This document shows, one piece after another, positions 14,077 through 27,629 of a DNA stretch of 64,000 nucleotides. The first letter of the stretch is position 1. The number at the start of each line of letters is the position of its first letter. Source of the DNA: Halictus rubicundus (taxonomy: Eukaryota; Arthropoda; Insecta; Hymenoptera; Halictidae); contig NW_027488850.1 in assembly GCF_050948215.1 (NCBI RefSeq), positions 186,001-250,000 on the forward strand, written 5' to 3'. Both the position numbers and the translations under genes were made by a program. Below the pieces are notes generated by a model. It worked only from the letters and a program-made list of their open reading frames with translations. It did not search any database and had not been told where the DNA came from.

Positions 14077-17000
14077 ATGATATTATAGAGGATACGATAG
14101 GATAGAGGATAGGATAGGATAGAGGACAGGATAGGATGGATGATAGGATAAGTTGGAGGACAGGATACGTTAGGATAGAGGATAGGATAGGATAGACGAT
14201 AGAGGATAGGATACGATGGATGATAGGATATGATAGAGGACAGGATAGGATAGATGATAAGATAGGATAGAGGATAGGATAGGACAGAGGATAGGATAGA
14301 GTATAGGATAGAGGATGCAGGATAGGATAGGATAGAGGATAGGATAGTATAGAGTATAGGATAGGATACAGAATACGATAGGATATAGGATAGGATAGGA
14401 TAGAGGATAGGATAGGATAGAGGAAAGGATAGGATAGAGGATAGGATAGGATAGAGGATAGGATAGGACGGAGGATAGGATAGAGTATAGGATAGAGGAT
14501 GCAGGATAGGATAGGATAGAGGATAGGATAGTATAGAGTATAGGATAGGATACAGAATAGGATAGGATATAGGATAGAGAATAATATATGATATAGGATA
14601 GAGAATAGGATAGGATATAGGATATTATAGGATAGAGGATAGGATAGGATAGAGGATAGGATAGGATGGATGATAGGATATGATAGAGGATAGGATAGGT
14701 TAGGATAGAGGATAGGATAGGATAGACGATAGAGGATAGGATGGATAATAGGATATTATAGAGGATAGGATAGGATAGAGGATAGGATAGGATAGAGGAT
14801 TCGATAGGGTAGAGGATAGGATAGGATAGAGGATAGGATGAGATAGACGATAGAGGATGCGATGCATGATAGGATATGATAGAGGATAGGATAGGATAGA
14901 GGATAGGATAGGATAGAGGATAGGATAGGATAGAGGATAGGATAATATAGAGGATAGGATAGGATAGAGGATAGGATAGGATAGAGGATAGGATAGAGGA
15001 TAGGATAGGATAGAGGATAGGATAGGATAGAGGATATGATAGGATAGAGGATAGGATAGGATAGAGGATAGGATAGGATAGAGGATAGGATAGGATAGAG
15101 GGTAGTATAGGATAGAGGATAGGATAGGATAGAGGATAGGATAGGATAGAGGATAGGATAGGATAGAGGATAGGATAGGATAGAGGATAGGATAGGATAG
15201 AGGATAGGATAGGATAGAGGATAGGATAGGATAGAGGATAGTATAGGATAGAGGATAGCATAGGATAGATGATACGATATGATATGGGAGTAGATAGGAT
15301 AGTGGATAGGATAGGATAGAGGATAGGATAGGATAGAGGATAGGATAGGATAGAGGATAGGATAGGACAGAGGATAGGATAGAGTATAGGATAGAGAATA
15401 GGATAGGATATAGGATATTATAGGATAGAGGATAGGATAGGATAGAGGATAGGATAGGATGGATGATAGGATAAGTTAGAGGACAGGATACGTTAGGATA
15501 GAGGATAGGATAGGATAGACGATAGAGGATAGGATGGATAATAGGATATTATAGAGGATAGGATAAGATAGAGGATAGGATAGGATAGAGGATAGGATAG
15601 GATAGAGGATAGGATAGGATAGAGTATAGGATAGAGGATGGAGGGTAGGATAGGATATAGTATAGGATAGGATGGATGATAGGATATGATAGAGGATAGG
15701 ATAGGAAAGAGGATAGGATAGGATAGATGATAAGATAGGATAGAGGATAGGATTGGATAGAGGGTAGTATAGGATAGAGGATAGGAGAGGATAGTTGGTA
15801 CGATATGATAGAGGTTAGGATAGGATAGAGGGTAGTATAGGATAGAGGATAGGATAGGATAGTTGATAGGATATGATAGAGGATAGGATAGGATGGATGA
15901 TAGGATATGATAGAGGATAGGATGGGATAAAGGATAGGATAGGATAGGATAGAGGATAGGATAGGATAGCCGATAGAGGATAGGAAGGATAATAGGATAT
16001 GATAGAGGATAGGATAGGATAGAGGATAGGATAGGATAGAGGATAGGATAGGATAGAGGAAAGGATAGGATATAGGATAGGATAGGATAGAGGATAGGAT
16101 AGGACAGAGGATAGGATAGGATAGAGGATAGGATAGGATAGAGGAAAGGATAGGATAGAGGATAGGATAGATTATGGAGGATAGGATAGGATAGAGGATA
16201 CGATACGATACAGGATAGGGTAGGATGGAGGATAGGATAGGATAGAGGATAGGATGGGATAGACGATAGAGGATGCGATGCATGATGGGATATGATAGAG
16301 GATAGGATAGGATAGAGGACAGGATAGGATAGAGGATAGGATAGGATACAGGATAGGATAGGATAGGATACAGGATAGGATAGGATAGAGGATAGGATAG
16401 GATAGTGGAAAGGATAGAGGATAGGATAGGATAGAGGATAGGATAGGATAGAGGATAGGATAGGATAGAGGATAGGATAGGACAGAGGATAGGATAGGAT
16501 AGAGGATAGGATAGGATAGAGGATAGGATAGGATAGAGGATAGGATAGGATAGAGGATAGGATAGGATAGAGGATAGGATAGGATCTAGGATAGGATAGG
16601 ATAGAGGATAGGATAGGATAGAGGATAGGATAGGATAGAGGATAGGATAGGGTAGAGGATAGGATAGGATAGAGGATAGGATAGGATAGAGGATAGGATA
16701 GGATAGAGGATAGGATAGGATAGAGGGTAGGATAGGATAGAGGAGAGGATAGGATGGATGATAGGATATGATAGAGGGTAGGATAGGATAGAGGATACGC
16801 TGAATGGATGATAGGATATGACAGAGTATAGGATAGTATAGAGGATAGGATAACATAGACGATAGAGGATGCGATGGATGATAGGATATGACGGAGGATA
16901 GCATAGGACAGAGGATAGGATAGGATAGAGGGTAGTATAGGATAGAGGATAGCATAGGATAGATGATACGATATGATATGGGAGTAGATAGTATAGAGGA

Positions 17001-20000
17001 TAGGATAGGATAAAGGATAGGATAGGATAGAGGATAGGATAGGATAGAGGATAGGATAGGATAGAGGAAAGGATAGGATAGAGGATAGGATAGGATAGAG
17101 GAAAGGATAGGATAGAGGATAGGATAGGATAGAGGATAGGATAGGACAGAGGATAGGATAGAGTATAGGATAGAGAATAGGATAGGATATAGGATATTAT
17201 AGGATAGAGGATAGGATAGGATAGAGGATAGGATAGGATGGATGATAGGATAAGTTAGAGGACAGGATACGTTAGGATAGAGGATAGGATAGGATAGACG
17301 ATAGAGGATAGGATAGAGAATAGGATATTATAGAGGATAGGATAAGATAGAGGATAGGATAGGATAGAGGATAGGATAGGATAGAGTATATTATAGAGGA
17401 TGGAGGATAGGATAGGATAGAGGATAGGATAGGATGGATGATAGGATATGATAGAGGATAGGATAGGATAGATGATAAGATAGGATAGAGGATAGGATAG
17501 GACAGAGGATAGGATAGAGTATAGGATAGAGGATGCAGAATAGGATAGGATAGAGGATAGGATAGTATAGAGTATAGGATAGGATACAGAATAGGACAGG
17601 ATATAGGATAGAGAATAATATATGATATAGGATAGAGAATAGGATAGGATATAGGATATTATAGGATAGAGGATAGGATAGGATAGAGTATAGGATAGGA
17701 TGGATGATAGGATATGATAGAGGATAGGATAGGTTAGGATAGAGGATAGGATAGGATAGACGATAGAGGATAGGATGGATAATAGGATATTATAGAGGAT
17801 AGGATAGGATAGAGGATAGGATAGGATAGAGGATAGGATAGGGTCGAGGATAGGATAGGATAGAGGATAGGATGAGATAGACGATAGAGGATGCGATGCA
17901 TGATAGGATATGATAGAGGATAGGATAGGATAGAGGATAGGATAGGATAGAGGAAAGGATAGGATAGAGGATAGGATAGAGGATGGAGGATAGGATAGGA
18001 TAGAGGATACGATACGATACAGGATAGGGTAGGATGGAGGATAGGATAGGATAGAGGATAGGATGGGATAGACGATAGAGGATGCGATGCATGATGGGAT
18101 ATGATAGAGGATAGGATAGGATAGAGGACAGGATAGGATAGAGGATAGGATAGGATACAGGATAGGATAGAGGATAGGATAGGATACAGGATAGGATAGG
18201 ATAGGATACAGGATAGGATAGGATAGAGGATAGGATAGGATACAGGATAGGATAGGATAGAGGATAGGATAGGATAGAGGATAGGATAGGACAGAGGATA
18301 GGATAGGATAGAGGATAGGATAGGATAGAGGATAGGATAGGATAGAGGATAGGATAGGATAGAGGATAGGATAGGATAGAGGATAGGATAGGATCTAGGA
18401 TAGGATAGGATAGAGGATAGGATAGGATAGAGGATAGGATAGGGTAGAGGATAGGATAGGATAGAGGATAGGATAGGATAGAGGATAGGATAGGATAGAG
18501 GGTAGGATAGGATAGAGGAGAGGATAGGATGGATGATAGGATATGATAGAGGGTAGGATAGGATAGAGGATACGCTGAATGGATGATAGGATATGACAGA
18601 GTATAGGATAGTATAGAGGATAGGATAACATAGACGATAGAGGATGCGATGGATGATAGGATATGACGGAGGATAGCATAGGACAGAGGATAGGATAGGA
18701 TAGAGGGTAGTATAGGATAGAGGATAGCATAGGATAGATGATACGATATGATATGGGAGTAGATAGGATAGAGGATAGGATAGGATAGAGGATAGGATAG
18801 GATAGAGGATAGGATAGGATAGAGGATAGGATAGGATAGAGGAAAGGATAGGATAGAGGATAGGATAGGATAGAGGAAAGGATAGGATAGAGGATAGGAT
18901 AGGATAGAGGATAGGATAGGACAGAGGATAGGATAGAGTATAGGATAGAGAATAGGATAGGATATAGGATATTATAGGATAGAGGATAGGATAGGATAGA
19001 GGATAGGATAGGATAGAGGATAGGATAGGGTAGAGGATAGGATAGGATAGAGGATAGGATGAGATAGACGATAGAGGATGCGATGCATGATAGGATATGA
19101 TAGAGGATAGGATAGGATAGAGGATAGGATAGGATAGAGGAAAGGATAGGATAGAGGATAGGATAGAGGATGGAGGATAGGATAGGATAGAGGATACGAT
19201 ACGATACAGGATAGGGTAGGATGGAGGATAGGATAGGATAGAGGATAGGATGGGATAGAGGATAGGATAGGATAGAGGGTAGGATAGGATAGAGGAGAGG
19301 ATAGGATGGATGATAGGATATGATAGAGGGTAGGATAGGATAGAGGATACGCTGAATGGATGATAGGATATGACAGAGTATAGGATAGTATAGAGGATAG
19401 GATAACATAGACGATAGAGGACGCGATGGATGATAGGATATGACGGAGGATAGCATAGGACAGAGGATATAATAGGATAGAGGGTAGTATAGGATAGAGG
19501 ATAGCATAGGATAGATGATACGATATGATATGGGAGTAGATAGGATAGAGGATAGGATAGGATAGAGGATAGGATAGGATAGAGGATAGGATAGGATAGA
19601 GGAAAGGATAGGATAGAGGATAGGATAGGATAGAGGAAAGGATAGGATAGAGGATAGGATAGGATAGAGGATAGGATAGGACAGAGGATAGGATAGAGTA
19701 TAGGATAGAGAATAGGATAGGATATAGGATATTATAGGATAGAGGATAGGATAGGATAGAGGATAGGATAGGATGGATGATAGGATAAGTTAGAGGACAG
19801 GATACGTTAGGATAGAGGATAGGATAGGATAGACGATAGAGGATAGGATAGAGAATAGGATATTATAGAGGATAGGATAAGATAGAGGATAGGATAGGAT
19901 AGAGGATAGGATAGGATAAAGTATATTATAGAGGATGGAGGATAGGATAGGATAGAGGATAGGATAGGATGGATGATAGGATATGATAGAGGATAGGATA

Positions 20001-23000
20001 GGATAGATGATAAGATAGGATAGAGGATAGGATAGGACAGAGGATAGGATAGAGTATAGGATAGAGGATGCAGGATAGGATAGGATAGAGGATAGGATAG
20101 TATAGAGTATAGGATAGGATACAGAATACGATAGGATATAGGATAGGATAGGATAGAGGATAGGATAGGATAGAGGAAAGGATAGGATAGAGGATAGGAT
20201 AGGATAGAGGATAGGATAGGACAGAGGATAGGATAGAGTATAGGATAGAGGATGCAGAATAGGATAGGATAGAGGATAGGATAGTATAGAGTATAGGATA
20301 GGATACAGAATAGGATAGGATATAGGATAGAGAATAATATATGATATAGGATAGAGAATAGGATAGGATATAGGATATTATAGGATAGAGGATAGGATAG
20401 GATAGAGGATAGGATAGGATGGATGATAGGATATGATAGAGGATAGGATAGGTTAGGATAGAGGATAGGATAGGATAGACGATAGAGGATAGGATGGATA
20501 ATAGGATATTATAGAGGATAGGATAGGATAGAGGATAGGATAGGATAGAGGATAGGATAGGGTAGAGGATAGGATAGGATAGAGGATAGGATGAGATAGA
20601 CGATAGAGGATGCGATGCATGATAGGATATGATAGAGGATAGGATAGGATAGAGGATAGGATAGGATAGAGGATAGGATAGGATAGAGGATAGGATAGGA
20701 TAGAGGATAGGATAGGATATAGGATAGGATAGGATAGAGGGTAGTATAGGATAGAGGATAGGATAGGATAGAGGATAGGATAGGATAGAGGATAGGATAG
20801 GTTAGGATAGAGGATAGGATAGGATAGACGATAGAGGATAGGATGGATAATAGGATATTATAGAGGATAGGATAGGATAGAGGATATGATAGGATAGAGG
20901 ATAGGATAGGGTAGAGGATAGGATAGGATAGAGGATAGGATGAGATAGACGATAGAGGATGCGATGCATGATAGGATATGATAGAGGATAGGATAGGATA
21001 GAGGATAGGATAGGATAGAGGAAAGGATAGGATAGAGGATAGGATAGAGGATGGAGGATAGGATAGGATAGAGGATACGATACGATACAGGATAGGGTAG
21101 GATGGAGGATAGGATAGGATAGAGGATAGGATGGGATAGACGATAGAGGATGCGGTGCATGATGGGATATGATAGAGGATAGGATAGGATAGAGGACAGG
21201 ATAGGATAGAGGATAGGATAGGATACAGGATAGGATAGGATAGGATACAGGATAGGATATGATAGAGGATAGGATAGGATAGAGGAAAGGATAGAGGATA
21301 GGATAGGATAGAGGATAGGATAGGATAGAGGATAGGATAGGATAGAGGATAGGTTAGGACAGAGGATAGGATAGGATAGAGGATAGGATAGGATAGAGGA
21401 TAGGATAGGATAGAGGATAGGATAGGATAGAGGATAGGATAGGATCTAGGATAGGATAGGATAGAGGATAGGATAGGATAGAGGATAGGATAGGATAGAG
21501 GATAGGATAGGGTAGAGGATAGGATAGGATAGAGGATAGGATAGGATAGAGGATAGGATAGGATAGAGGATAGGATAGGATAGATGGTAGGATAGGATAG
21601 AGGAGAGGATAGGATGGATGATAGGAGATGATAGAGGGTAGGATAGGATAGAGGATACGCTGAATGGATGATAGGATATGACAGAGTATAGGATAGTATA
21701 GAGGATAGGATAACATAGACGATAGAGGATGCGATGGATGATAGGATATGACGGAGGATAGCATAGGACAGAGGATAGGATAGGATAGAGGGTAGTATAG
21801 GATAGAGGATAGCATAGGATAGATGATACGATATGATATGGGAGTAGATAGGATAGAGGATAGGATAGGATAGAGGATAGGATAGGATAGAGGATAGGAT
21901 AGGATAGAGGATAGGATAGGATAGAGGAAAGGATAGGATAGAGGATAGGATAGGATAGAGGAAAGGATAGGATAGAGGATAGGATAGGATAGAGGATAGG
22001 ATAGGACAGAGGATAGGATAGAGTATAGGATAGAGAATAGGATAGGATATAGGATATTATAGGATAGAGGATAGGATAGGATAGAGGATAGGATAGGATA
22101 GAGGATAGGATAGGACAGAGGATAGGATAGAGTATAGGATAGAGGATGCAGAATAGGATAGGATAGAGGATAGGATAGTATAGAGTATAGGATAGGATAC
22201 AGAATAGGATAGGATATAGGATAGAGAATAATATATGATATAGGATAGAGAATAGGATAGGATATAGGATATTATAGGATAGAGGATAGGATAGGATAGA
22301 GGATAGGATAGGATGGATGATAGGATATGATAGAGGATAGGATAGGTTAGGATAGAGGATAGGATGAGATAGACGATAGAGGATGCGATGCATGATAGGA
22401 TATGATAGAGGATAGGATAGGATAGAGGATAGGATAGGATAGAGGATAGGATAGGATAGAGGATAGGATAGGATAGAGGATAGGATAGGATAGAGGATAG
22501 GATAGGATAGAGGATAGGATAGGACAGAGGATAGGATAGAGTATAGGATAGAGGATGCAGAATAGGATAGGATAGAGGATAGGATAGTATAGAGTATAGG
22601 ATAGGATACAGAATAGGATAGGATATAGGATAGAGAATAATATATGATATAGGATAGAGAATAGGATAGGATATAGGATATTATAGGATAGAGGATAGGA
22701 TAGGATAGAGGATAGGATAGGATGGATGATAGGATATGATAGAGGATAGGATAGGTTAGGATAGAGGATAGGATAGGATAGACGATAGAGGATAGGATGG
22801 ATAATAGGATATTATAGAGGATAGGATAGGATAGAGGATAGGATAGGATAGAGGATAGGATAGGGTAGAGGATAGGATAGGATAGAGGATAGGATGAGAT
22901 AGACGATAGAGGATGCGATGCATGATAGGATATGATAGAGGATAGGATAGGATAGAGGATAGGATAGGATAGAGGATAGGATAGGATAGAGGATAGGATA

Positions 23001-25280
23001 GGATAGAGGATAGGATAGGATATAGGATAGGATAGGATAGAGGGTAGTATAGGATAGAGGATAGGATAGGATAGAGGATAGGATAGGATAGAGGATAGGA
23101 TAGGTTAGGATAGAGGATAGGATAGGATAGACGATAGAGGATAGGATGGATAATAGGATATTATAGAGGATAGGATAGGATAGAGGATAGGATAGGATAG
23201 AGGATAGGATAGGGTAGAGGATAGGATAGGATAGAGGATAGGATGAGATAGACGATAGAGGATGCGATGCATGATAGGATATGATAGAGGATAGGATAGG
23301 ATAGAGGATAGGATAGGATAGAGGAAAGGATAGGATAGAGGATAGGATAGAGGATGGAGGATAGGATAGGATAGAGGATACGATACGATACAGGATAGGG
23401 TAGGATGGAGGATAGGATAGGATAGAGGATAGGATGGGATAGACGATAGAGGATGCGATGCATGATGGGATATGATAGAGGATAGGATAGGATAGAGGAC
23501 AGGATAGGATAGAGGATAGGATAGGATACAGGATAGGATAGGATAGGATACAGGATAGGATATGATAGAGGATAGGATAGGATAGAGGAAAGGATAGAGG
23601 ATAGGATAGGATAGAGGATAGGATAGGATAGAGGATAGGATAGGATAGAGGATAGGTTAGGACAGAGGATAGGATAGGATAGAGGATAGGATAGGATAGA
23701 GGATAGGATAGGATAGAGGATAGGATAGGATAGAGGATAGGATAGGATCTAGGATAGGATAGGATAGAGGATAGGATAGGATAGAGGATAGGATAGGATA
23801 GAGGATAGGATAGGGTAGAGGATAGGATAGGATAGAGGATAGGATAGGATAGAGGATAGGATAGGATAGAGGATAGGATAGGATAGAGGGTAGGATAGGA
23901 TAGAGGAGAGGATAGGATGGATGATAGGAGATGATAGAGGGTAGGATAGGATAGAGGATACGCTGAATGGATGATAGGATATGACAGAGTATAGGATAGT
24001 ATAGAGGATAGGATAACATAGACGATAGAGGATGCGATGGATGATAGGATATGACGGAGGATAGCATAGGACAGAGGATAGGATAGGATAGAGGGTAGTA
24101 TAGGATAGAGGATAGCATAGGATAGATGATACGATATGATATGGGAGTAGATAGGATAGAGGATAGGATAGGATAGAGGATAGGATAGGATAGAGGATAG
24201 GATAGGATAGAGGATAGGATAGGATAGAGGAAAGGATAGGATAGAGGATAGGATAGGATAGAGGAAAGGATAGGATAGAGGATAGGATAGGATAGAGGAT
24301 AGGATAGGACAGAGGATAGGATAGAGTATAGGATAGAGAATAGGATAGGATATAGGATATTATAGGATAGAGGATAGGATAGGATAGAGGATAGGATAGG
24401 ATAGAGGATAGGATAGGACAGAGGATAGGATAGAGTATAGGATAGAGGATGCAGAATAGGATAGGATAGAGGATAGGATAGGATAGAGTATATTATAGAG
24501 GATGGAGGATAGGATAGGATAGAGGATAGGATAGGATGGATGATAGGATATGATAGAGGATAGGATAGGATAGATGATAAGATAGGATAGAGGATAGGAT
24601 AGGACAGAGGATAGGATAGAGTATAGGATAGAGGATGCAGGATAGGATAGGATAGAGGATAGGATAGTATAGAGTATAGGATAGGATACAGAATACGATA
24701 GGATATAGGATAGGATAGGATAGAGGATAGGATAGGATAGAGGAAAGGATAGGATAGAGGATAGGATAGGATAGAGGATAGGATAGGACAGAGGATAGGA
24801 TAGAGTATAGGATAGAGGATGCAGAATAGGATAGGATAGAGGATAGGATAGTATAGAGTATAGGATAGGATACAGAATAGGATAGGATATAGGATAGAGA
24901 ATAATATATGATATAGGATAGAGAATAGGATAGGATATAGGATATTATAGGATAGAGGATAGGATAGGATGGATGATAGGATATGATAGAGGATAGGATA
25001 GGTTAGGATAGAGGATAGGATAGGATAGACGATAGAGGATAGGATGGATAATAGGATATTATAGAGGATAGGATAGGATAGAGGATAGGATAGGATAGAG
25101 GATAGGATAGGGTAGAGGATAGGATAGGATAGAGGATAGGATGAGATAGACGATAGAGGATGCGATGCATGATAGGATATGATAGAGGATAGGATAGGAT
25201 AGAGGATAGGATAGGATAGAGGATAGGATAGGATAGAGGATAGGATAGGATAGAGGATAGGATAGGATAGGATAGAGGAT
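14077..25280 (+). repeat. Block D: higher-order repeats marked by GATATGGGAG
   Basis: The marker GATATGGGAGTAGATA occurs only here, starting at 15281, 16975, 18750, 19527, 21835 and 24138, with spacings of 1694, 1775, 777, 2308 and 2303 bp. Other recurring variants are GATGCGATGCATGATAGG, GATACGCTGAATGG, GGATCTAGG, GATGCAGAATAGG and GAATAATATATGATATAGG. The module order is similar in each unit but segments are missing or extra, most clearly in the short 777-bp unit. This block has no counterpart in the second half of the window, where the shared order breaks at 40772. Confidence 0.82.
20180..24476 (+). repeat. Pair of about 2-kb segments at 2303-bp offset
   Basis: Sequence from about 20180 to 22173 matches about 22483 to 24476 at a constant offset of 2303 bp, checked at GATGCAGAATAGG (20254 to 22557, and 22148 to 24451) and at two pairs of minus-strand open-frame ends (20858/23161 and 21354/23657). 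Differences noticed are single bases, such as GATGGTAG near 21585 against GAGGGTAG in the second copy. The intervening 310 bp resembles the start of the first copy, so this is a mosaic rather than a simple doubling. Edges are uncertain by about 20 bp. Confidence 0.78.
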
Positions 25281-27181
25281 AGGATAGGATAGAGGGTAGT
25301 ATAGGATAGAGGATAGGATAGGATAGAGGATAGGATAGGATAGAGGATAGGATAGGATAGAGGATAGGATAGGATAGAGGATAGGATAGGATAGAGGGTA
25401 GTATAGGATAGAGGATAGGATAGGATAGTTGATACGATATGATAGAGGATAGGATAGGATAGAGGGTAGTATAGGATACAGGATAGGATAGGATAGTTGA
25501 TACGATATGATAGAGGATAGGATAGGATGGATGATAGGATATGATAGAGGATAGGATAGGTTAGGATAGAGGATAGGATAGGATAGGCGATAGAGGATAG
25601 GATGGATAATAGGATATTATAGAGGATAGGATAGGATAGAGGAGAGGATGGGATAGAGGATAGGATAGGATAGAGGATAGGATAGGATATATGATATTAT
25701 AGTATAGAGAATAGGATAGGATAGAGGATACGATAATATAGAGGACAGCATAGGGGATTGGATAGGATAGGATAGAGGATACGATATTATAGAGGATACG
25801 ATAGGATAGAGGATAGGATATTATAGAGGATACGATAGGATAGAGGATAGGATAGGATAGAGGATAGTATAGGATAGTGAATATGATAGGATATATGATA
25901 TTATAGGATAGAGAATAGGATAGGATAGAGGATACGATAACATAGAGGATAGGATAGGATAGAGGATAGGATAGGGGATTGGATAGGATAGGATAGAGGA
26001 TAGTATAGGATAGAGAATAGGATAGGATATATGATATTATAGTATAGAGAATAGGATAGGATAGAGGATACGATAATATAGGGGATAGGATAGGGGATTG
26101 GATAGGATAGGATAGAGGATACGATATTATAGAGGATACGATAGGATAGAGGATAGGATAGGATAGAGGATAGGATAGGATAGAGGATAGGATATTATAG
26201 AGGATAGTATAGGATAGAGAATATGATAGGATATATGATATTATAGGATAGAGAATAGGATAGGATAGAGGATACGATAATATAGAGGATAGGATAGGAT
26301 ATAGGATAGAATAGGATAGAGGATAGTATAGGATAGAGAATATGATAGGATATATGATATTATAGGATAGAGAATAGGATAGGATAGAGGATACGATAAT
26401 ATAGAGGATAGGATAGGATAGAGGATAGGATAGGATAGAGGATAGGATAGGATAGAGGATAGGATAGGGGATTGGATAGGATAGAATAGAGGATAGGATA
26501 GGACAGAGGATAGGGTAGGATAGAGGATAGAGTATAGAGGATAGGATATGATACAGGATTGGATGGGATAGAGGGTATGATATTATAGAGGATACGATAG
26601 GATAGAGGATAGGATAGGATAGAGGATAGGATAGGATGGATGATAGGATAAGTTAGAGGACAGGATACGTTAGGATAGAGGATAGGATAGGATAGACGAT
26701 AGAGGATAGGATAGAGAATAGGATATTATAGAGGATAGGATAAGATAGAGGATAGGATACGATAGAGGATAGGATAGGATAGAGTATATTATAGAGGATG
26801 GAGGATAGGATAGGATAGAGGATAGGATAGGATGGATGATAGGATATGATAGAGGATAGGATAGGATAGATGATAAGATAGGATAGAGGATAGGATAGGA
26901 CAGAGGATAGGATAGAGTATAGGATAGAGGATAGGATAGTATAGAGTATAGGATAGGATACAGAATACGATAGGATATAGGATAGGATAGGATAGAGGAT
27001 AGGATAGGATAGAGGAAAGGATAGGATAGAGGATAGGATAGGATAGAGGATAGGATAGGACAGAGGATAGGATAGAGTATAGGATAGAGGATGCAGGATA
27101 GGATAGGATAGAGGATAGGATAGTATAGAGTATAGGATAGGATACAGAATAGGATAGGATATAGGATAGAGAATAATATAT
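25281..27181 (+). repeat. Mixed block: A-like then C-like satellite
   Basis: About 25300-25660 aligns with 530-890 of block A at offset 24778 (TTGATACG 651 to 25429; GAGGAGAGG 861 to 25639). It then switches abruptly near 25680 to block C variants (GATATATGATATTATAG, GATACGATAATATAG, GGGGATTGG) in a shortened, rearranged order, with GTGAATATG at 25878. It ends in the GAATAATATATGATATAGG module that leads into 27182. The switch point looks like an old recombination junction between non-equivalent blocks. Confidence 0.72.
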
Positions 27182-27351
27182 GATATAGGATAGAGAATAG
27201 GATAGGATATAGGATATTATAGGATAGAGGATAGGATAGGATAGAGGATAGGATAGGATGGATGATAGGATATGATAGAGGATAGGATAGGTTAGGATAG
27301 AGGATAGGATAGGATAGACGATAGAGGATAGGATGGATAATAGGATATTAT
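27182..27351 (+). repeat. Divergent module, copy 2 of the long-period start
   Basis: This segment matches 1-170 at offset 27181 and leads into a pure 17-mer array, exactly as at the window start. It marks the point where the block order A-B-H-C begins again. The sequence just before it (GAATAATATATGATATAGG) is visible here but lies outside the window for copy 1. Confidence 0.8.
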
Positions 27352-27629
27352 AGAGGATAGGATAGGATAGAGGATAGGATAGGATAGAGGATAGGATAGG
27401 ATAGAGGATAGGATAGGATAGAGGATAGGATAGGATAGAGGATAGGATAGGATAGAGGATAGGATAGGATAGAGGATAGGATAGGATAGAGGATAGGATA
27501 GGATAGAGGATAGGATAGGATAGAGGATAGGATAGGATAGAGGATAGGATAGGATAGAGGATAGGATAGGATAGAGGATAGGATAGGATAGAGGATAGGA
27601 TAGGATAGAGGATAGGATAGGATAGAGGA
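27352..27629 (+). repeat. Perfect 17-mer array, about 16 copies
   Basis: The 17-mer repeats with no deviation for 278 bp until GAGGAGAGG replaces the pattern at 27630. This is the longest uninterrupted perfect run that I found and is the positional equivalent of 171-532. Homology with block A begins inside its right end (about 27608 against 844). Confidence 0.92.
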
